DNA from: Planctomycetes bacterium RIFOXYC2_FULL_41_27
GTDB lineage: Bacteria; Planctomycetota; Brocadiia; Brocadiales; Brocadiaceae
Assembly (NCBI GenBank): GCA_001828645.1
Contig: MHZD01000011.1
Location: forward strand, 1 to 5,210
Direction of reading: 5' to 3'
Length of the DNA stretch: 5,210 bases
This document shows positions 1 to 4,005 of this stretch, in pieces (the stretch's first letter is position 1; each line of letters starts with the position of its first letter). The notes under the pieces were generated by a model, which was given only the letters and a program-made list of their open reading frames with translations, was not told where the DNA came from and ran no database searches. The translations under genes were made by a program, and so were the position numbers.

Positions 1-114
1 CCCCAGGCAAAGGTAACTATTCCTGTAGCCGTCAAGGAGTCTGCTACCCTGCGAATCCTGGCTCGCTGCAATCAGCACGGTATCTGGGAAACGACAAAAA
101 AGATTAGCGTCTGA
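1..114 (+). CDS. C-terminal end of a desulfoferrodoxin/superoxide reductase-like protein (5' truncated)
   Basis: The open frame from base 1 to a TGA at 112-114 gives 37 residues ending in ARCNQHGIWETTKKISV. The CNxHGxW pattern (Cys codon 67-69, His codon 76-78) matches the C-terminal active-site loop of superoxide reductases and desulfoferrodoxins. In that family this Cys is the axial thiolate ligand of the catalytic ferrous iron and the nearby His is one of its imidazole ligands; the usual wording is CNxHGLW. The preceding stretch, with a beta-strand pattern (KVTIPVAVKESATLRILARC), fits the last strands of the immunoglobulin-like SOR fold. Family role: one-electron reduction of superoxide to hydrogen peroxide without producing oxygen, typical of anaerobes. 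The N-terminal part lies outside the window, so class (with or without a rubredoxin-like domain) and start cannot be judged. Other SOR-fold proteins remain possible. Confidence 0.7.
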   Translation, partial: PQAKVTIPVAVKESATLRILARCNQHGIWETTKKISV

Positions 115-144
115 AATGGTATTAAGGCATTTCAAAGTAGCAAT

Positions 145-199
145 TGTAGTGCGAACTTTAGTTCGCATAGGATGCAAGCGAACTGAAGTTCGCGCTACA
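145..199. repeat. Doubly palindromic REP/MITE-like intergenic repeat
   Basis: Two 22-bp arms (145-166 and 178-199) are inverted copies matching at 20 of 22 positions, separated by an 11-bp spacer. Each arm is itself palindromic: GCGAACT and AGTTCGC face each other across 2 bp (151-166 and 178-193). The DNA or RNA could therefore fold either as one long hairpin or as two small ones. The outer ends read TGTAG and CTACA. It lies between the reductase tail and the phosphoesterase gene, with no T-run after it, so it is not a canonical terminator. The form recalls REP/BIME elements mobilised by RAYT (TnpA-REP) transposases. From memory, repeats with GCGAACTTCAGTTCGC-type cores occur in many environmental genomes; copy number here is unknown. 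Confidence 0.75.
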
Positions 200-274
200 T
201 TGAAAAAGTTGCCGCAGGTCTAATTTAAATCAAGTCTCCGTACCTTTGGAACGTGTCCTGAAGAATTAACAAAC

Positions 275-1630
275 ATGCGTAAACAGACCAAGGTATTTCT
301 GCTGATAATCAATGTCATAATAGTTCTCTTTCTTTTTTCCCAGGAACTTTATGCCAGGGCTTTGCATTTTATTGCCTATGGAGACACCCGCAGGGATATT
401 AAGACAAGGGAAAAACCTCAGATAAAACACCATGCGATAGCCAGGGTCATACGGGAGAAGAATCCTGATTTTATCTTATTCTCAGGAGATATGATTTATT
501 ATGACGAATTTGAAAGGTTTTTAGAAGTAATTACCAATAACTATGCGGGAAGCAAAATGATAACAGCCCACCCCCACCTAAGCCTCCCCCCTCAAGGGGG
601 AGGAATACAAGGGGACAATGAGGATTCCCCGCCCCTGGTGGGAGGGGTTAGGGGAGGGGGTGAACTGTTACATAAAATGATCCCCCTTTATCCCGTTATT
701 GGGAACCACGAACTTATCTTTGGAGAAAAGGTGGATGCGATTATAAAGTACTTGTTGGAAAAAATAGGCGTTGTAAATGAACCGAAAGAACAGGTGCCTT
801 CCCAATCCAGCCTTTTGAGTAATATAGAAACATTAAAAAAGAAACTGTATCAGGAGATTGAATCGATTGCAGAGGCAAAGATAAAAACGAGGAGTAGACA
901 GGTGTTGTGTGAAGAAATCTGTGGTAAGTTGGATCCCGCATACATTTCTTATTTAAAAGAAGCGCTCTGTGATACGAAAGACGGACAATCCTGGTATTCT
1001 TTTGTCAAAGAAGCCGATGGATTAAAGATAAAATTCATTGCCTTAAATTCCTCGCTGCCCGACGACGAAGACCAGTTCCAGTGGTTTTTGAATGAATTAA
1101 AGCAGTTTAGTGGTCCAAAGATTATTTTTGAACACTACCCGCCGTATTCAACCGGATTTCACGGGTGTCTGGATCTGATGGACAACAAATCAAAGGCGTC
1201 AAGGTTTCGGGATCGCTATGCAAAGATTTTCAACAACGCGGCCAATAATATTGTATTGGTCATCAGCGGACATGAACATAATTACCAGCGGATTTGCAGG
1301 ACAGATCAAACAGACAGTATACAACAACTACCTGTATACATTGTTTCAGGCGGCGGAGGGGCTGAACTCACAGGTGAGGCGGAATGTGATACTTCTCAGA
1401 TACCCATGAATGGATTCCGGTGCTTGGGGCTTATTACCGCATACCAATTCATAGATATCGTTGCAGATACGGACGACAAAAAGAATTTAACCCTCACATG
1501 TAAAGTACTCGGTCTGCGATGTGATTTAACCAGAGGACTGCCTGATGACGATACCTTTGAAAGGCAATTCGTAAAAGATCGTCTGGAATTAATTGATGAT
1601 TTTACCTTAAGCTGGCAAAAAGAAAGGTAA
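275..1630 (+). CDS. Exported calcineurin-like metallophosphoesterase with an in-frame repeat insertion
   Basis: This 451-residue protein has all the blocks of the dimetal calcineurin/purple-acid-phosphatase fold in order: GDTR (36-39, Arg replacing the His of the usual DxH), GDMIYY (71-76), GNHE (143-146), EHYPPYSTG (His287) and GHEH (332-335). Asp37, Asp72, Asn144, His145, His287, His333 and His335 are the expected metal ligands. Residues 1-29 look like a signal peptide: basic RKQTK, a hydrophobic stretch at 7-21, and an ARA-type cleavage site near 29. The enzyme is therefore probably periplasmic or exported. Family members hydrolyse phosphomono- or diesters; the substrate cannot be told. 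Residues 150-235 form a charged, helix-rich insertion between the GNHE and His287 blocks. Residues 97-136 appear to derive from a mobile repeat (see 561-670). The ATG at 275 is preceded by only a weak Shine-Dalgarno (GAAG, 260-263), but the signal peptide supports it. No convincing terminator follows. Confidence 0.88.
   Translation: MRKQTKVFLLIINVIIVLFLFSQELYARALHFIAYGDTRRDIKTREKPQIKHHAIARVIREKNPDFILFSGDMIYYDEFERFLEVITNNYAGSKMITAHPHLSLPPQGGGIQGDNEDSPPLVGGVRGGGELLHKMIPLYPVIGNHELIFGEKVDAIIKYLLEKIGVVNEPKEQVPSQSSLLSNIETLKKKLYQEIESIAEAKIKTRSRQVLCEEICGKLDPAYISYLKEALCDTKDGQSWYSFVKEADGLKIKFIALNSSLPDDEDQFQWFLNELKQFSGPKIIFEHYPPYSTGFHGCLDLMDNKSKASRFRDRYAKIFNNAANNIVLVISGHEHNYQRICRTDQTDSIQQLPVYIVSGGGGAELTGEAECDTSQIPMNGFRCLGLITAYQFIDIVADTDDKKNLTLTCKVLGLRCDLTRGLPDDDTFERQFVKDRLELIDDFTLSWQKER
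561..670. mobile_element. MITE/RPE-like palindromic element inserted inside the metallophosphoesterase gene
   Basis: The element begins TAACAG (561) and ends CTGTTA (670). Its ends are imperfect inverted repeats continuing inward: CACCCCC at 569-575 against GGGGGTG at 656-662, then TAA/TTA and further C-rich/G-rich matches. Internally it holds two hairpins: CCTCCCCC/GGGGGAGG (583-590 with 596-603) and CCCCGCCC/GGGAGGGG (627-634 with 640-647, one mismatch). AAAATGAT occurs on both sides, at 554-561 and 674-681, spaced by exactly 120 bp, like a target-site duplication. The first copy overlaps the element end by 1 bp and three bases separate the other end from the second copy, so the exact boundary is uncertain. 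Removing 120 bp restores a plausible reading GSKMIPLYPVIGNHE. There is no transposase, so it is non-autonomous. Translated it gives the low-complexity LPPQGGG and PPLVGGVRGGG segments. Confidence 0.72.
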
Positions 1631-1686
1631 TAGTTCGGCTTTCGCTTCATTCAAGAATGTGATCTCTTAATAAAAATATTTTAATT

Positions 1687-1720
1687 GTATGGGAATTTTC
1701 ATTTTATTTGTGCGGGTTTT
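1687..1720 (+). repeat. Short diverged direct repeat, copy 1
   Basis: The stretch around CATTTTATTTGTGCGGG (from 1700) recurs downstream at 2402-2433. The 21-bp core 1700-1720 matches 2413-2433 at 19 of 21 positions, including an identical TGCGGGTTTT. The bases before it (GTATGGGAATTTT against GTATAGGATTC) also align with small gaps. The copy lies in the 200-bp spacer after the phosphoesterase gene (1631-1830), which otherwise holds no gene and no clear terminator. It is probably a fragment of a dispersed repeat. Confidence 0.5.
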
Positions 1721-1767
1721 CTGAATGTCTGGTAACCGCAGGTATTTCCTTACATGATAGGTGGAAG

Positions 1768-1814
1768 ACCTCCCCTTGATCCCCTCCTTGCGAAGGAGGG
1801 GAAAGGGGGGTGGT
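1768..1814. repeat. GC-rich palindromic repeat just upstream of the small membrane protein gene
   Basis: A perfect 9-bp stem CCCCTCCTT (1781-1789) with AAGGAGGGG (1793-1801) closes a 3-base loop. It can be extended outward imperfectly by ACCTCCCC (1768-1775) against GGGGTGGT (1807-1814). No T-run follows, so it is not a standard terminator. The C-rich then G-rich organisation resembles the half-elements inside the phosphoesterase insertion (561-670) and the structure at 2345-2389, which suggests one broad class of dispersed palindromes. It ends 16 bp before the next start codon and would lie in, or at the edge of, that gene's leader. Confidence 0.65.
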
Positions 1815-1830
1815 TATAATTTGACAAATA

Positions 1831-2181
1831 ATGCAACTCAAGACCTTCATACTCCATTTCATACTCGGCGGCACAATCGTAAGTGTGGTAACCTTTCTGG
1901 GTTCGCAAGGAAAAGGCATGCTTGCCGCCTTTGTGGCGACCTTTCCCACCATGACCGCCCTCACCTTTGCCCTGATTTACAGCAAGGGAGGGCAAGTTGC
2001 TACCGTGAATTACGCCAAGGGTCTGCTCTTCATGACGCCGCCGTGGATTATCTATGTTTTATGCCTGATCTTTCTGTTGCCCAGGTGGGGATTTGTGAAG
2101 TCGCTTCTTGTCGGCGTGCTGACCTATATGATATTTGCAGGGATTGTCAGCATTGTTATGAAACATCTGGGGCGGGGATAA
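1831..2181 (+). CDS. Small four-helix integral membrane protein, DUF3147/GlpM-like
   Basis: This 116-residue protein is strongly hydrophobic, with four likely transmembrane segments near residues 5-23, 29-49, 64-83 and 88-110. They are joined by short loops carrying a few charges (K28, K52, K63, R85, K90, K111). The pattern of a Gly-rich first helix, then a GxLAAFVATFPTMTAL segment with an FPT motif at the second helix, resembles the small membrane proteins grouped as DUF3147 and GlpM. I recognise the architecture but not a definite family member, and the function is unknown. An in-frame TGA at 1822-1824 makes the ATG at 1831 the first possible start. No Shine-Dalgarno is visible at normal spacing. 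A TATAAT at 1815-1820 lies so close to the ATG that a transcript from it would be nearly leaderless. A longer frame over the same DNA (1761-2312) is a shadow. Confidence 0.75.
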   Translation: MQLKTFILHFILGGTIVSVVTFLGSQGKGMLAAFVATFPTMTALTFALIYSKGGQVATVNYAKGLLFMTPPWIIYVLCLIFLLPRWGFVKSLLVGVLTYMIFAGIVSIVMKHLGRG

Positions 2182-2291
2182 TAAACGATAACGAAGATAA
2201 TACCATTTGTAATTCCTGTGAGGTTTCTCCTTATAATTGTATTGACATAATTTATTTTAAGATTCGACCCCTTTCGCTGACTCTAAAAGAT

Positions 2292-2316
2292 GGGTTCAAG
2301 TTGCAAACTTGAACCC
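2292..2316. repeat. Perfect 11-bp hairpin
   Basis: GGGTTCAAGTT (2292-2302) pairs perfectly with AACTTGAACCC (2306-2316) across the 3-base loop GCA. No T-run follows on the plus strand and no clear one on the minus strand, so a Rho-independent terminator is not supported, although the hairpin lies 110 bp after the membrane protein gene. A smaller hairpin GGGTT/AACCC follows at 2322-2337. Confidence 0.65.
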
Positions 2317-2344
2317 GCGAAGGGTTATTTACAACCCCCTTTAG

Positions 2345-2389
2345 CCCCCTTTTCGTTCGACTGAGCGCTCACGACGAAGTCTAAGGGGG
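2345..2389. repeat. Nested palindromic repeat
   Basis: Three nested arms share roughly one axis. The outer arms are CCCCCTT (2345-2351) with AAGGGGG (2383-2389). The middle arms are TTCGT (2352-2356) with ACGAA (2374-2378). The inner palindrome is TGAGCGCTCA (2362-2371). The two sides differ in length by a few bases, so bulges are expected. The outer arms resemble the C-run/G-run ends of the elements at 561-670 and 1768-1814. The inner part looks like a different repeat type, possibly one inserted in the other. Confidence 0.6.
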
Positions 2390-2401
2390 ATTTACTTGAT
2401 C

Positions 2402-2433
2402 GTATAGGATTCCATTTTATCTATGCGGGTTTT
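2402..2433 (+). repeat. Short diverged direct repeat, copy 2
   Basis: This is the partner of 1687-1720, sharing 19 of 21 core positions (2413-2433) in the same orientation. The two copies bracket the small membrane protein gene together with the hairpins at 1768-1814 and 2345-2389. Whether this reflects a transposed segment or just two scattered repeat fragments cannot be told here. Confidence 0.5.
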
Positions 2434-2449
2434 AAGACATCTTTTCGTG

Positions 2450-2471
2450 TGGGTTAAGTGAAGCGAACCCA
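2450..2471. repeat. TGGGTT/AACCCA inverted repeat
   Basis: TGGGTT (2450-2455) is inverted as AACCCA (2466-2471) around a 10-base loop containing AAGTGAAGCG. From memory, the form GGGTT-(n)-GAAGCGAACCCA is similar to dispersed repeats with GGGTT...GCGAAGCG...AACCC cores found in the intergenic regions of many environmental bacteria. It is short and of uncertain significance. Confidence 0.4.
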
Positions 2472-2490
2472 TTATCCAACAAATCTGAGA

Positions 2491-2524
2491 TTTACAACTT
2501 GTGATTTAAATCGTAATTTGTAAA
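2491..2524. repeat. AT-rich 34-bp interrupted palindrome
   Basis: TTTACAA (2491-2497) and TTGTAAA (2518-2524) flank an exact 10-bp palindrome GATTTAAATC (2503-2512). Unpaired 5-bp spacers lie on both sides, so the whole is exactly symmetric about the point between 2507 and 2508. This resembles a two-part protein-binding site, but it lies between the 3' ends of two convergent genes rather than upstream of either. A decayed repeat is equally possible. Confidence 0.4.
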
Positions 2525-2543
2525 ACGTACATTGTAAGTAAGA

Positions 2544-2593
2544 CATTGTTGGGTGCACGCCGCCTGCCTGCAAGCCACAATGAGATTTTTATT
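2544..2593 (+). terminator. Possible weak plus-strand terminator
   Basis: CATTGT (2544-2549) pairs with ACAATG (2577-2582), with an inner TGCA/TGCA pair and several mismatches between. AGATTTTTATT follows at 2583-2593. The stem is imperfect and has a large loop, so this is a weak candidate. It is the only dyad in the spacer followed by a T-run. It sits over 360 bp past the membrane protein stop and 38 bp before the stop of the opposing gene, where it could prevent read-through. Confidence 0.25.
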
Positions 2594-2630
2594 CAAATGC
2601 GAACTCTTGTGCTTTTAACGAAAATATTTA

Positions 2631-3944
2631 TCAAGTTTTCGCTTGATAAATCAATGTTTTAACCTTTTCAATAGCTGCCTCTTTAGTGTTTAAATTGCTT
2701 TCGAGTTGTTCATCTTCAATTTTTGTCAAAATATCTTTAAATACAGGACCTGGTTTTAGTCCCATGTCGATAAGGTCGTGACCTGTGATAAGAGGCTTTG
2801 GTTTGATCTCTTCGCGTGTTAGTTTACTGAACATCTCCTGACAGTAATAATAATCCGATAGAACGCCACTGCTGGCAAGGGCGTCGATTCTGCACAACTC
2901 TGCCAGTTCCGGATAGCCCTCCTCTGCAAAGAGTCTTTTTAGTTTGCTCAGCCGCATCTTTTGTGCATCCTTAAAATACAGGTGTTTCAGGACGAGCCAG
3001 ACGATACGATCCTTTTCAGCGTTGGAAGTCTTTAATCGATCACAGATTTTTGCCGCCATGTCAGCGCCCACCTTTTCGTGCAGATTAAACCGGATTCGGT
3101 CAGATTCCTCAAAGGTAATGGTCTTACCAATATCATGCAGAAGCGCCCCCATTGCCAGCGTCCATGACGGATTCTGCATCTTGGACAGGCACAAAAGGGT
3201 ATGCACGAAGACGTCCCCCTCGGGATGAAAGTTTTCGGGCTGTCGTACGCCTTTCATACCTGATACCTCCGGAAGTACTTCCGGTAAAAGATGGAGTTCA
3301 TCCAACAGTTTAATGCCGATATGCGGATTCGTACCCGTTAATATCTTTTCCAATTCTTCCCTGATGCGTTCGGCGCTGACCACATGGATATTCCGGGCAA
3401 GCTGAGTAATCGCCTGTCGTGTATCTTCATGGATAGGAAAATTAAAACGGCACGCGAAACGCGCGGCTCGTATCATGCGCAGCTTGTCTTCTGTAAATCG
3501 TTCGACAGGATTCCCAATAGTACGGATAATGCCTTGAGAAATGTCCTTCTGCCCGCCAACATAATCCAGTATCTCGTTATGTAATGGATCGTAGAGCAGG
3601 CCATTGATGGTGAAGTCGCGCCGTTTTACATCATTTTCTGGAGTACTGAAGGCTACATAATCAGGGTGACGCCCATCACTGTAAGAACCTTCCGTGCGAA
3701 AGGTAGCTACCTCAAAGTTGTGCCCATCTTTGACGACAATGACTACACCAAACTGGACACCGACAGGAATGGTCTTCTCAAAGAGATTTATGATATCCTG
3801 GGGAAGGGCATTGGTGGCAATGTCGTAATCAATAGATTCCTTCTCCATAATTATATCGCGCACACACCCACCAGCAAAGAAGGCTTTATAGCCGTGGTTT
3901 TTCAAGGTTTCTACGATTTCTATGGCGTTTTGTTTGATAGTCAT
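2631..3944 (-). CDS. cca: CCA tRNA nucleotidyltransferase / poly(A) polymerase family protein with HD domain
   Basis: This complete 437-residue class II nucleotidyltransferase adds, or repairs, the CCA end of tRNAs using CTP and ATP in the cytoplasm. Visible motifs in order: GGCVRD (25-30), the metal-binding DYD (39-41), RRDFTINGLLYDP (108-120), and RMIRAARFACRFNF (156-169). The last two correspond to the family's RRDFTIN and RxxRF signatures, the second lying in the neck region. A C-terminal HD phosphohydrolase domain follows: His248, LLHDIGK (268-274, HD at 270-271) and His289. Catalytic residues look intact. Without the flexible-loop and nucleotide-recognition differences I cannot exclude an A-adding or CC-adding specialist or a poly(A) polymerase. 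An in-frame TAA 15 nt upstream (3957-3959) supports the ATG at 3944, yet no Shine-Dalgarno is visible. The gene follows the HtrA gene by 61 bp on the same strand, so co-transcription is plausible. Confidence 0.9.
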   Translation of the reverse strand: MTIKQNAIEIVETLKNHGYKAFFAGGCVRDIIMEKESIDYDIATNALPQDIINLFEKTIPVGVQFGVVIVVKDGHNFEVATFRTEGSYSDGRHPDYVAFSTPENDVKRRDFTINGLLYDPLHNEILDYVGGQKDISQGIIRTIGNPVERFTEDKLRMIRAARFACRFNFPIHEDTRQAITQLARNIHVVSAERIREELEKILTGTNPHIGIKLLDELHLLPEVLPEVSGMKGVRQPENFHPEGDVFVHTLLCLSKMQNPSWTLAMGALLHDIGKTITFEESDRIRFNLHEKVGADMAAKICDRLKTSNAEKDRIVWLVLKHLYFKDAQKMRLSKLKRLFAEEGYPELAELCRIDALASSGVLSDYYYCQEMFSKLTREEIKPKPLITGHDLIDMGLKPGPVFKDILTKIEDEQLESNLNTKEAAIEKVKTLIYQAKT

Positions 3945-3959
3945 ATTGGTAATAGGTTA

Positions 3960-3990
3960 CCACAGATTTTCGTGGAATTAAACTGAATAT
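3960..3990. repeat. Possible dispersed repeat in the htrA-cca gap
   Basis: The 61-bp gap between the two minus-strand genes contains a CCAC/GTGG dyad (3960-3963 with 3972-3975) inside a stretch reading CCACAGATTTTCGTGGAATT. From memory this resembles a widespread intergenic repeat of the type CCACAGATTTTCACGGATT. GGTTACCACAG (3955-3965) also resembles GGTAACCGCAG at 1731-1741. The identification is tentative. No terminator T-run follows on the minus strand, so read-through from htrA into cca is not obviously blocked. Confidence 0.35.
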
Positions 3991-4005
3991 CACATAGTGT
4001 CGAAA

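Larger units (their letters stand above)
2182..2630. other. Gene-free spacer between convergent genes, dense in palindromes
   Basis: These roughly 450 bp separate the plus-strand membrane protein from the minus-strand tRNA nucleotidyltransferase and hold no credible coding region. Six dyad-symmetric structures lie between 2292 and 2582, at 2292-2316, 2322-2337, 2345-2389, 2450-2471, 2491-2524 and 2544-2582. There is also one copy of the short repeat shared with 1687-1720. They look like nested or degenerate dispersed repeats accumulated where both neighbouring transcripts end. I see no tRNA, CRISPR array or recognisable transposase remnant. Confidence 0.7.

Noticed and set aside
200..230. Possible promoter TTGAAA (200-205) with an AT-rich TTTAAA region (224-229) before the phosphoesterase
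   Set aside because: The -10 match is poor and the 18-bp spacing is not decisive; AT-rich DNA gives such matches by chance.
1631..1690. CATTC/GAATG stem after the phosphoesterase stop as a terminator
   Set aside because: The stem is only 5 bp with a 2-base loop, and the T-rich bases are too far away.
1761..2312. A 183-codon plus-strand frame longer than the membrane protein gene it overlaps
   Set aside because: It starts inside the palindromic repeat, its translation is an irregular Cys/His/Arg-rich mix with no family features, and it runs on into the repeat-rich spacer. The overlapping 116-residue frame has a clean four-helix pattern.
2182..2630. Palindrome cluster as a CRISPR array or tRNA/ncRNA gene
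   Set aside because: The dyads differ in sequence and spacing, with no repeat-spacer periodicity, and no cloverleaf or known RNA fold could be drawn.
2944..3986. Plus-strand open frames opposite the tRNA nucleotidyltransferase
   Set aside because: These are antisense shadows; the minus-strand product carries every family motif.
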